10,041 nucleotides of DNA from an uncultured Azospirillum sp. GTDB lineage: Bacteria > Pseudomonadota > Alphaproteobacteria > Azospirillales > Azospirillaceae. The stretch lies in the NCBI GenBank assembly GCA_937960755.1, contig CALGOL010000036.1:1-10041 (forward strand), given 5' to 3'. Shown here piece by piece: positions 1 through 6,297 of this stretch. Every line of letters starts with the position of its first letter. Positions within the stretch are counted from its first letter, which is position 1. Made by a program: the position numbers and the translations under genes. The notes beneath the pieces were generated by a model. It searched no databases. It saw only the letters and a program-made list of their open reading frames with translations, and was not told the origin of the DNA.

Positions 1-402
1 GTCGAAACGGCGCGGGCCGCGATCGCCGCGGTCGCCACGATCGCCGCGCTCACCGCGTTCGCCCCGTTCGGGACGGTCGCCGCGGCTCTGCATCATCGCC
101 GACGGGCCTTCTTCCAGCTTGTCGACACGGACGGTCAGATAGCGCAGCACGTCTTCATTGATCGACATGTTGCGTTCCGCCTCCAACACCGCCGCAGCCG
201 GGGCGTCGAGATGGAGCATCAGGTAATGCCCCTTGCGGTTCTTCTTGATCTTGTAGGCGAGGGTCTTCAGACCCCAGTTTTCGGTCTTGACGACCTTGCC
301 GCCATTGTCGACGACAATTTTGCTCACCAGTTCGCCAAGCTGTTCGGCCTGAGCGGCCGAAATGTCTTGGCGCGCAATGAGCACGCACTCGTAAAGCGAC
401 AT
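1..402 (-). CDS. rpsF: 30S ribosomal protein S6, 3' end missing
   Basis: S6 binds 16S rRNA with S18 in the platform of the small ribosomal subunit. The 134 visible codons begin MSLYECVLIARQDIS and contain the S6 core motifs KNRKGHYLML (about residues 55-64) and NEDVLRYLTVRVD, followed by the EEGPSAMM linker common in alphaproteobacterial S6. The last 25 or so visible residues are a charged low-complexity tail built on ERG and GDR triplets. No stop occurs before the left edge, so the gene is partial. The start at 402 is chosen because GGGGAG lies just upstream. An in-frame ATG at 414 would overlap that site and add only four residues. In most bacteria rpsF is followed by rpsR, which would lie outside the window. 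Family identity is certain; only the tail length is unknown. Confidence 0.97.
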   Translation of the reverse strand, partial: MSLYECVLIARQDISAAQAEQLGELVSKIVVDNGGKVVKTENWGLKTLAYKIKKNRKGHYLMLHLDAPAAAVLEAERNMSINEDVLRYLTVRVDKLEEGPSAMMQSRGDRPERGERGERGDRGDRGDRGPRRFD

Positions 403-425
403 GGAACTCCCCATGGCTGTTGATA

Positions 426-474
426 GTCCGGAGCTGTCGTCTCCACTCGCTGGAACGCGCGCAGCCGACCGGAC
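426..474 (-). promoter_or_regulatory. Possible structured rpsF leader
   Basis: Within the predicted rpsF leader, GTCCGG (474-469) and CCGGAC (431-426) on the minus strand can form a six-base-pair stem closing a 37-nt loop. Many bacterial rpsF mRNAs carry an S6:S18-binding leader with a conserved CCG, so position and content are suggestive. I could not match the full motif by eye, so the call is weak. Confidence 0.25.
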
Positions 475-521
475 CTAGCCGACGGGAATCCTCCCGCCGG
501 CAAGGAGCAATGAAGCGGGGG

Positions 522-549
522 TCTTTACACATCGCCCGCTGGAAAGCAA
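522..549 (-). promoter_or_regulatory. Candidate sigma70-type promoter of rpsF
   Basis: On the minus strand TTGCTT (549-544) and TAAAGA (527-522) are separated by 16 bases, with a T-rich stretch just upstream. Transcription would start near 515, leaving a leader of about 113 nt before the rpsF start. Both hexamers match the consensus only partly, so this is a by-eye call. Confidence 0.4.
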
Positions 550-550
550 G

Positions 551-595
551 AAAAAACCGGGCGGCGATGATCCTCTGCGCGCCCCGCGCCGCCGG
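551..595 (-). terminator. Rho-independent terminator-like hairpin on the minus strand
   Basis: Read on the minus strand, CCGGCGGCG (595-587) can pair with CGCCGCCCGG (566-557), leaving one bulged C. Six T residues (556-551) follow immediately. The loop is long (about 20 nt) but GC-rich and could fold further. No minus-strand gene lies upstream within 2 kb, so the element looks orphaned. It may shield rpsF from antisense transcription or be left over from a neighbour that was displaced. Confidence 0.45.
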
Positions 596-699
596 CAAAT
601 CCAGGAAATGGGCGGCGCAACCGCCCGTTCCGCCGATCGCCCGGCGAATAATGGATAAATAATTGAAAAACTTCCCCCAATCAGGGCATCCTGTCGGGT

Positions 700-2574
700 A
701 TGACGACTTTAAAGTCCGTGAAGTGGCGCAAAGCCGCCCCAAAAGAGACGCCGTCCGTCGATCTGGACAAGATCGAAGCGGCGTTGAACGATTCCAGTCG
801 CCACGCCGCGGCGCAGTGGCTGGGGTATCTGTCGCTGCTGACCTACCTGTTCTTCACCACCGTCGCCGTCACCGATTACGACTTGCTGGTGGAAACCCCA
901 ATCAAGCTGCCGCTGATCGGGGTCGAACTGGGGCTGGTTCCGTTTTTCGTCTGGACCCCGGCGCTGTTTCTGGTGGTTCACCTCTACATCGTGCGCAAGG
1001 CGGCGCTGCTGGCCAAACGGGCGGCGTTCTACCAAGAACAGCTTGCGGCGCAGAAGGTGACGGGGGCGCAACTGACGGCGCGCAAAAACCGCCTCGACGC
1101 CTTCGCCATCACCAGCCTGCTGCTGCAAGCCGACGAGGGGGAAGCGCAACGCGGCGAGCGGATGCTGCCGGAGCTCACCTGGGCGGTGGTCTATACGACG
1201 CTGTTCCTGCTGCCGCTGGCGCTCTACCTCGCCTTCCAGATTTTTTTCCTGGCATATCAAAGCGAAGCCGTGACCGCTTGGCACCGCATAACGGTGGCGG
1301 GCGGCGCTTTTCTGGCGCTTGCCGGCGCCCAGCGCGCCGGAGCGTTGCGGGGTGAGCGCGAGAACGCCTTCCTCAACCACTCGCTCGCCATAACCGTCTT
1401 CAGTTCATCTTTTCTGATTTTCACCTTTCCGGGGGAAAGGTCGTACGAGACGACGATCGCCAGAGTTATAGCTCCGGATTTTTTCCGCCGCGTCCCCAAC
1501 GCCCTGCGCCCGCGGCAGCCGGAACGGCTGTTTGTCGAGGCGAAAAAGACGGGCAAGCTGGAGGACGCCAATACCATCGACCTCGCCGGGCGGGACTTCT
1601 CCGGGCGGCGTTTTCGGGGCGCACAGTTTGGCGGCGTCAATCTGCGCGGCGCGAAGTTGGAACGCGCCGAAATGCAAGGCGCAGACCTCGGCGGCGCAAA
1701 ATTGCAAGGCGCAAACTTTGGCGACGCCCACCTGCAAGGCGCATACCTCAGCGACGCCCACCTGCAAAGCGCAGACCTCAGCGACGCCAAAATGCAAGGC
1801 GCATACCTCAGTCGCGCCGAAATGCAAGGCGCAAACCTTGCTCGCGCCGGCTTGCAAGGCGCACACCTTGGTCAAGCCAAAATGCAAGGCGCCGACCTCA
1901 TGGGCGCCAGCCTGCAAGGCGCAGACCTCGGCGGCGCCAAAATGCAAGGCGCATACCTCGGCGGCGCAAGTCTGCAAGGCGCAGACCTCAGCGGCGCCAA
2001 TATGCAAGGCGTAATTATGGCGAGGGTCAATCTGTGGCGCACGCACTTTAAAGATGGGTTTTCTGAGAGTGCATACACCGACGGCGTATATTTTTATAAC
2101 CAACCGGATACCGGACTTGTCGCCGTCACGGAGGAACAGGCCGCCGAATGGTTCGCGGAAGTCCCCAATGCAGATCAGCGACAACAACTTATATCACAAT
2201 TGACAGAATTCGGCGATCCATTCGACGATATCGCGGCATGGGCGGAAACAACGGCTCAACTCAACGAAATTTCCAGAAAAATATCACGCGATGACCGGGC
2301 GCGTATCATAGCTCAATCGCTCTGCAACGATCCCGACAATACGGCGGCGATTCGCGGCGTCATCAACACTAATAGAGTTATTGGCCTCATCAATCGAGTT
2401 ATTTCCTTCACCACATTTCAATCAATCATATCCGACAAACAGCGCTGCCCAGCGGCGGTGAAATTGACCAATGAGGATTGGCGGCAATTTGCACAAGCCG
2501 TCGCAAGCGAACGGCTATGGCTGCTCATCTTCGAAGCCGACGAATGGTTCGAACGGGCGGGGCTGGAGAAGTGA
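700..2574 (+). CDS. Membrane-anchored pentapeptide-repeat protein
   Basis: 624 residues in three parts. Residues 1-290 hold about five hydrophobic segments (near 40-58, 72-98, 160-186, 197-213 and 228-243), so the protein is probably in the inner membrane. Residues 294-440 are pentapeptide repeats, first irregular (DLAGRDFSG...), then very regular blocks of the form A-x-(M/L)-Q-G-A-x-L-x-x. Pentapeptide repeats fold as a right-handed four-sided beta-helix with 20 residues per coil, so the block would give about seven coils. Residues 441-624 are non-repetitive, polar and probably helical, and I do not recognise them. The start ATG is the only reasonable one, because an in-frame stop lies at 664-666; the ribosome-binding site is weak. 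The gene stands alone, opposite in strand to all others. Its function is unknown. Members of the family include DNA mimics that bind gyrase, but nothing here shows that role and a membrane anchor argues against it. Confidence 0.9.
   Translation: MTTLKSVKWRKAAPKETPSVDLDKIEAALNDSSRHAAAQWLGYLSLLTYLFFTTVAVTDYDLLVETPIKLPLIGVELGLVPFFVWTPALFLVVHLYIVRKAALLAKRAAFYQEQLAAQKVTGAQLTARKNRLDAFAITSLLLQADEGEAQRGERMLPELTWAVVYTTLFLLPLALYLAFQIFFLAYQSEAVTAWHRITVAGGAFLALAGAQRAGALRGERENAFLNHSLAITVFSSSFLIFTFPGERSYETTIARVIAPDFFRRVPNALRPRQPERLFVEAKKTGKLEDANTIDLAGRDFSGRRFRGAQFGGVNLRGAKLERAEMQGADLGGAKLQGANFGDAHLQGAYLSDAHLQSADLSDAKMQGAYLSRAEMQGANLARAGLQGAHLGQAKMQGADLMGASLQGADLGGAKMQGAYLGGASLQGADLSGANMQGVIMARVNLWRTHFKDGFSESAYTDGVYFYNQPDTGLVAVTEEQAAEWFAEVPNADQRQQLISQLTEFGDPFDDIAAWAETTAQLNEISRKISRDDRARIIAQSLCNDPDNTAAIRGVINTNRVIGLINRVISFTTFQSIISDKQRCPAAVKLTNEDWRQFAQAVASERLWLLIFEADEWFERAGLEK
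1641..2010 (+). repeat. In-gene 30-bp tandem repeat array encoding pentapeptide pairs
   Basis: The core TGCAAGGC recurs at exact 30-bp spacing in twelve successive units (blocks beginning 1671, 1701, 1731 and so on to 2001). One unit reads TGCAAAGC, and a diverged copy lies at 1641. Each unit encodes ten residues, two pentapeptides. In the last third the units alternate between an AKMQGA and an ASLQGA type, giving a 60-bp higher-order repeat equal to 20 residues, one full coil of the predicted beta-helix. The near-identity at DNA level suggests recent expansion or gene conversion. Confidence 0.95.
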
Positions 2575-2584
2575 CGCCTCCCCC

Positions 2585-2613
2585 TCACGCCGCCGCGTGG
2601 GTCAACGGCGTGA
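2585..2613. terminator. Weak hairpin between convergent genes
   Basis: TCACGCCG (2585-2592) and CGGCGTGA (2606-2613) form an eight-base-pair stem with a 13-nt loop, eleven bases after the stop of the pentapeptide-repeat gene and facing the toxin gene. No T tract follows on either strand, so intrinsic termination is uncertain. The shorter hairpin CACGC-CGCC-GCGTG overlaps it. Confidence 0.3.
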
Positions 2614-2665
2614 TGGCGGCGATGGTAAAGCTCGTGCACGCCTCGATGCTCAAATCCGATCATGC

Positions 2666-2959
2666 CTATCGCATCAGCGCATGCAGATCTCGTTTGCCAT
2701 GGGCGACACGCAAAATATGCACATCCGCGCCTCTCACAGCGTAAACGATGACATACGGCCCCACCGGGTACGTGCGCCGGCCTCTCCCCAAATCCTCATC
2801 GCGAGCGCGCCCGAGGTGCGGAAAACCGGCCAAAAGATGAAAGCGCTCAACAATTACGTCGATTTGCCGGTCGGCGACGGCCTCAAAGCCGCTCTCTCGC
2901 CACACGTAAAGCCAAATGGCTTCAAGGTCGCGTTCGGCGTCTTCGGAAAGGATATGCAA
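2666..2959 (-). CDS. RelE/ParE-family toxin of a type II toxin-antitoxin pair
   Basis: A 97-residue protein with the ParE-like pattern: AERDLEAIWLYV near the N-terminus, then GFPHLGRARDEDL in the middle, RTYPVGPYVIVYAV, and HILRVAHGKRDL at the end. Family toxins are small alpha/beta proteins that either poison DNA gyrase (ParE) or cleave mRNA on the ribosome (RelE). The match looks closer to the ParE side. The start is a TTG at 2959, giving the usual short lead before the first helix; no ATG lies between it and the antitoxin stop. The toxin is in the same reading frame as the antitoxin, separated from it only by the TAG at 2983-2981 and seven codons. No strong Shine-Dalgarno sequence is visible, so translation is probably coupled to the antitoxin. 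The length is normal and no truncation is seen. Confidence 0.87.
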   Translation of the reverse strand: MHILSEDAERDLEAIWLYVWRESGFEAVADRQIDVIVERFHLLAGFPHLGRARDEDLGRGRRTYPVGPYVIVYAVRGADVHILRVAHGKRDLHALMR

Positions 2960-2980
2960 GAGATCGGCGTCCCGCTTGGC

Positions 2981-3244
2981 CTACCGCTCCGCCGCATGTG
3001 CGCGTCCGCGTCGTTTGACGTCCGCGGCGAGGTCGCGCAGCGATTCGCGGGTGATGGGCCTTCCTTGTCCGCGGGCGATGCTTTCCTCGGCGGCGTCAAG
3101 GGTAGCGCGAAAAGCGGTAAGGTCGGTGCGCTGTTCCGCCCAAGCCGCCAACGCTTCGACAACCACGTCGTCAACGCTCCGCCCGGCTTGCGCCGCCAGC
3201 ATGGCGATGTGGGCTTCCTGATCGGGGGTGAGGCGTATTTCCAT
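2981..3244 (-). CDS. ParD/CopG-like ribbon-helix-helix antitoxin
   Basis: 87 residues. MEIRLTPDQEAHIAML is the N-terminal beta-strand and first helix of a ribbon-helix-helix fold, followed by GRSVDDVVVEALAAW as the second helix. The charged C-terminal half (RGQGRPITRESLRDLAADVK) is the type of segment that wraps and blocks the toxin. Antitoxins of this kind bind DNA as dimers and repress their own operon. The gene lies directly upstream of the RelE/ParE-like toxin with 21 bases between, the standard antitoxin-first order. The ATG at 3244 has no Shine-Dalgarno sequence and sits at the predicted transcription start, so the mRNA may be leaderless. It follows the end of the hydrogenase operon by 59 bases on the same strand. 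Confidence 0.88.
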   Translation of the reverse strand: MEIRLTPDQEAHIAMLAAQAGRSVDDVVVEALAAWAEQRTDLTAFRATLDAAEESIARGQGRPITRESLRDLAADVKRRGRAHAAER

Positions 3245-3245
3245 G

Positions 3246-3279
3246 GGAAAAAGCCTAGCAGCAAAAGCCCCCCTGTCAA
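3246..3279 (-). promoter_or_regulatory. Toxin-antitoxin promoter with a direct-repeat operator candidate
   Basis: On the minus strand a perfect -35 TTGACA (3279-3274) is followed after 16 bases by TAGGCT (3257-3252), a fair -10. Transcription would start around 3245, touching the antitoxin ATG at 3244. Two direct copies of GGCTTTT (plus-strand AAAAGCC at 3249-3255 and 3263-3269), 14 bp apart, lie over the spacer and the -10 region. That fits the tandem sites used by ribbon-helix-helix autorepressors. Confidence 0.6.
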
Positions 3280-3303
3280 GGGACGGCCCGGCTCGAACGC
3301 CCC

Positions 3304-4632
3304 CTACCCCCGCTCCACCGTCAGATCAAGGAAGTGGGTGGCGCAGGAGATGCAGGGGTCGTAATTGCGGATCGCCTGCTCGCAGCGCCACTTCAACTCC
3401 TCGTCCGGCAGATGCAGGTTTTTCTGCACCACGCCCTTCAAGTCGGCCTCGATGCGCGGCTGGTTCTGCGAGGTCGGCGGCACGATGCTGGCCGCGGTGA
3501 TGCGCCCTTCATCGTCCAGGCTGTACGTGTGATGGCAAATGCCGCGCGGCGCTTCGGTGCAGCCGTGGCCGGTTCCGGCGCGTACAGCCAAGGGCGCCGA
3601 CGGCGGTTCGAAGGGCTCATACTCTTGCGCCAGCCTGATCGCCTCCTCCAGCGCGTACGCCGTCTCCACCCCGCGCACCAGAATGCTCTTGAACGGGTTG
3701 AGCACCACCCGCCCCAGCCCGGCGTCGGTCGCCGCCTGCTTGGCCAAGGGCGACAACTGGTCGTAGTTGAGGGCGTAGCGCGCCAGCGGCCCCACCAGAT
3801 AGGGCTCGCGGCGGTGGCGTTGCACCCCGTGCAGGGCGTTGGAATGGGCGACGTGCACTTCGGTGAAATGCTCACCGAACGCCGAAACCGGAATGTCCAT
3901 GCCGCGGTTGGACAGCAGCCGGCCGCGGTCGATGGCGTACTCCTCGTCGTGATGCAAGGCGACGAAGGTGTAGTCGTCTTCAAAATCCGGGATGTCGAAG
4001 CCGGCGAACAGCTTCAGCAGAATGAGCGAGTCGTCCAAAGCCCGCTTGAGGTCGTCCACCATGCCGCGCACGCGGGCCTTGTCGGGCGCCTTGTAGAAGC
4101 CGCCGACACGGGTGTTGACCGGATGCACCGCCCGGCCGCCGACCACCTCCATGATGTGGTTGCCCATTTTCTTGACCGACAGCGCCTTCTCCACCACGCC
4201 GGGCTGCGCCTTCGACCATTGGATCGAGTCCTGAAAACCCAGGAAATCCGGCGCGTGCAGCATCGAGGTGTGCAGCACATGGCTTTGAATCCACTCGCCG
4301 CAATACAGCAGCCGGCGCGTCCGGCGGATGTCGTCGGCAACCGTCGCCCCCAGCGCTTCCTCCATCGCCAGCGACGCCCCCATCAGATAGGCGATGGGAC
4401 AAATGCCGCAAATCCGCGAGGTGATGTCGGGGGCGTCGGCATAGGGCCGGCCGACCAGCAGCGCTTCAAAGAAGCGCGGCGGTTCAAAGATGCGAAACTT
4501 GATGTCGGTGACGACGTCGCCTTTGATCTTGACCGACAGGGCGCCCTCGCCTTCGACGCGGGCCAGCGCGTCCACCTTGATGGTGCGGGGGCCGGAACCG
4601 CCGGACGCCGGAGATTTTTCAATCATGTTCAT
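3304..4632 (-). CDS. hydA: Group 3b [NiFe]-hydrogenase large (alpha) subunit
   Basis: This subunit carries the Ni-Fe(CN)2CO active site where H2 is split or formed. The 442 residues contain ARVEGEG (about 24-30), the L1 motif RICGICP (73-79; C75 and C78) and the C-terminal L2 motif DPCISCATH (425-433; C427 and C430), giving the four nickel-binding cysteines. Only nine residues follow the motif's histidine. Family members are normally cut there by a dedicated protease after nickel insertion, and no such protease gene is in the window. The ATG at 4632 is chosen because GGGAG lies at suitable distance. The frame is open to an ATG at 4659, but that would overlap the small-subunit gene by 23 bases. 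This is the last gene of the operon, four bases after the delta-subunit stop. No terminator is visible between it and the toxin-antitoxin promoter. Confidence 0.96.
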   Translation of the reverse strand: MNMIEKSPASGGSGPRTIKVDALARVEGEGALSVKIKGDVVTDIKFRIFEPPRFFEALLVGRPYADAPDITSRICGICPIAYLMGASLAMEEALGATVADDIRRTRRLLYCGEWIQSHVLHTSMLHAPDFLGFQDSIQWSKAQPGVVEKALSVKKMGNHIMEVVGGRAVHPVNTRVGGFYKAPDKARVRGMVDDLKRALDDSLILLKLFAGFDIPDFEDDYTFVALHHDEEYAIDRGRLLSNRGMDIPVSAFGEHFTEVHVAHSNALHGVQRHRREPYLVGPLARYALNYDQLSPLAKQAATDAGLGRVVLNPFKSILVRGVETAYALEEAIRLAQEYEPFEPPSAPLAVRAGTGHGCTEAPRGICHHTYSLDDEGRITAASIVPPTSQNQPRIEADLKGVVQKNLHLPDEELKWRCEQAIRNYDPCISCATHFLDLTVERG

Positions 4633-4636
4633 CGGC

Positions 4637-5422
4637 TTATTCTCCCGCCTTAACGCCATCGGCCAGATTGCGGAACGCCGGGGCGTTGGCGTTGAACGAG
4701 CGGAACGCCTGCTTGATCTGCCGGTCGTCCCAGCCCAGCGCCGCCATCTGCTTGGCGAGCGCCGCGGCGTTGGGGGTTTCCTTCGGCCCGAAGCAGCCGT
4801 AGCAGCCGCGGTTGACGCTGGGGCAGAGGTTGCCGCAGCCGGCCTGCGTCACCGGCCCCAGGCACGGCGTCCCCTTCGCCACCATGACGCACACCGTGCC
4901 GGCCTGCTTGCAGTCCAGGCATTGGCTGTGCGGCGGGATCAGCGGCTTGCGGCCATTGAGGAAGGCGTTGAGCAGCTCCAGCAACTGATACTTGTTGATC
5001 GGACAGCCGCGCAGTTCAAAATCCACCGACACATGGTCGGCGATGGCGGTGCTGGTGGCCAGCGATTTGATGTATTCCGGGCGCGCGTACACCGCCCGCA
5101 CCAGTCCGTCGTATTCGCGGAAATTGCGCAGCGCCTGTATGCCCCCCGCCGTGGCGCAGGCGCCGATGGTGATGAGGACTTTCGACTGGCGACGCACCTG
5201 CTTGATGCGTTCGGCGTCGTGCGGCGTGCCGATGGAGCCTTCCACCAGCGACACGTCGTACGGCCCCTTAACCTCGGCCCGCGTCGCCTCCAGAAAATAG
5301 GCGATTTCAACCGTGTCGGCGACGGTCAGCAACTCGTCTTCGCAGTCCAGCAAGGACAACTGGCAGCCGTCGCAGCTTGAGAACTTCCAAACCGCCAGCT
5401 TGGGTTTTTTCGCAGCCGTCAT
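4637..5422 (-). CDS. hydD: Group 3b [NiFe]-hydrogenase small (delta) subunit
   Basis: The small subunit passes electrons from the Ni-Fe site through three iron-sulfur clusters. In the 261 residues, SSCDGCQLSLLDC gives the proximal-cluster pair C17/C20, completed by C89 (TIGACATAGG) and C140 (LRGCPINKYQ). The C-terminal third supplies the remaining ligands: C168, C171, C178, C187, C196, C200, C207 and C210. There is no twin-arginine signal peptide and no membrane anchor, as expected for cytoplasmic group 3 enzymes. The gene overlaps the gamma-subunit stop. The first ATG (5428) gives an ATGA overlap, but GGGAG is only two bases away from it. The ATG at 5422 is eight bases from the same site, so I prefer it; the difference is two residues. 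Confidence 0.95.
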   Translation of the reverse strand: MTAAKKPKLAVWKFSSCDGCQLSLLDCEDELLTVADTVEIAYFLEATRAEVKGPYDVSLVEGSIGTPHDAERIKQVRRQSKVLITIGACATAGGIQALRNFREYDGLVRAVYARPEYIKSLATSTAIADHVSVDFELRGCPINKYQLLELLNAFLNGRKPLIPPHSQCLDCKQAGTVCVMVAKGTPCLGPVTQAGCGNLCPSVNRGCYGCFGPKETPNAAALAKQMAALGWDDRQIKQAFRSFNANAPAFRNLADGVKAGE

Positions 5423-5424
5423 GG

Positions 5425-6282
5425 TCATAGCTCCCAAACCGCCATCGGTTTTTCGATGACGTCGTATCGGTAGACCGGGCCGTCCTTGCAAACGAAGGAG
5501 CCGCCCAACTGGCAATGGCCGCAGATGCCGACGGCGCACTTCATGTTGCGCTCCATCGACAGCCAGACGTCGGTCTTGGCGAGGCCGCGCTCCACCAAGG
5601 CTTCCGCCGAATAGCGCATCATCACCTCCGGGCCGCAAACGAAAGCGGTGGAGGCGTGGCGGTCGAAGCCGCCGGATTTGATAAGCTGCGTCACCACCCC
5701 GACCTTGCCGCCCCATTTGCCGGTGACGCGGTCGACGGTGACGTGAACCGACACGTCGAAGCGCGCGCGCCACGCCTGCAACTCCTTGCGGAACAGCATG
5801 TCTTCCGGCGTGCGGGCGCCGTAATAAATGACGACGCGGCCGAAGCGCTCGCGCTCGGTCAGCACGCGGTAAATCGCCGGACGCAACGGAGCGAGGCCGA
5901 CGCCGCCGGCGACGAACACCACGTCGTCGCCGTACGCCTCCTCCACCGGCCAGGGATTGCCATAGGGGCCGCGCACGCCGACCATGTCGCCTTCGGCCAG
6001 CATGCCCAGCGCGTCGGTGGCCTTGCCCACCGCGCGGATGGTGTGCACCAGGGTTTCCGGCTGGTCGGGATCGCCGGAAATCGAAATCGGCGCCTCGCCG
6101 ACGCCGAAGGCGTACACCATGTTGAATTGGCCGGGCTTGAAGGCGAACGGCTTGCCGTCCGCCGCGCTCAACTCCAGCGTAAAGGTGTCGGAAAGCTCCT
6201 TGCGGCGCTTGGTCACCAGGAACGGCCGCGGCGTCATCGGGTCGGCGGTGAAGCCGCCGGAAGCGGGCAGGATCGTATCCAT
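5425..6282 (-). CDS. hydG: Hydrogenase gamma subunit, FAD/NAD(P)-binding reductase
   Basis: A ferredoxin-NADP-reductase-type protein that exchanges electrons between the hydrogenase and NAD(P)H. In the 285 residues, PGQF (50-53) and GEAPISISG (62-70) mark the FAD domain. VAGGVGLAPLRP (124-135) and CGPEVMM (216-222) mark the nucleotide-binding domain. CAVGICGHCQLGGSFVCKDG near the C-terminus binds one [2Fe-2S] cluster through C249, C254, C257 and C265. The start at 6282 has a run of six G residues (AGGGGGG) nine bases upstream, just after the stop of the preceding gene. Similar subunits occur in sulfhydrogenases and in dihydroorotate dehydrogenase electron-transfer proteins. The neighbours settle the hydrogenase assignment. 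Confidence 0.95.
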   Translation of the reverse strand: MDTILPASGGFTADPMTPRPFLVTKRRKELSDTFTLELSAADGKPFAFKPGQFNMVYAFGVGEAPISISGDPDQPETLVHTIRAVGKATDALGMLAEGDMVGVRGPYGNPWPVEEAYGDDVVFVAGGVGLAPLRPAIYRVLTERERFGRVVIYYGARTPEDMLFRKELQAWRARFDVSVHVTVDRVTGKWGGKVGVVTQLIKSGGFDRHASTAFVCGPEVMMRYSAEALVERGLAKTDVWLSMERNMKCAVGICGHCQLGGSFVCKDGPVYRYDVIEKPMAVWEL

Positions 6283-6297
6283 CAGCCGATACCCCCC

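Larger units (their letters stand above)
403..699. other. Intergenic spacer between rpsF and the pentapeptide-repeat gene
   Basis: These 297 bases separate two divergently transcribed genes. No convincing ORF or tRNA is visible. The stretch holds a candidate rpsF promoter (522-549, minus), a terminator-like hairpin with a six-T tract on the minus strand (551-595), a possible rpsF leader stem (426-474) and a GC-rich hairpin GGGCGG-CGCAA-CCGCCC (610-626) of unknown role. The last 50 bases before the plus-strand gene are more AT-rich (TAATGGATAAATAATTG). I could not fit a -35/-10 pair with normal spacing there. Confidence 0.7.

Noticed and set aside
663..1355. Alternative 230-codon plus-strand frame overlapping the start of the pentapeptide gene
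   Set aside because: Its translation is Arg/Ala/Gly-rich with no domain, while the frame starting at 700 encodes clear membrane segments and continues into the repeats.
1641..2010. Regular 30-bp repeats suggestive of a CRISPR array
   Set aside because: The repeat is continuous and coding, with no unique spacers of constant length. The periodicity is explained by pentapeptide pairs.
1405..2187. Long minus-strand ORF of 260 codons across the pentapeptide repeats (repeated EVCALHFGA-like peptide)
   Set aside because: The 30-bp unit lacks stop codons in several frames, so long open frames arise automatically. The plus-strand frame matches a known repeat family and has the correct flanking domains.
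3334..4653. 439-codon plus-strand ORF opposite the large hydrogenase subunit
   Set aside because: It is the shadow of a gene carrying both nickel-binding motifs, and no protein family is recognisable in its translation.
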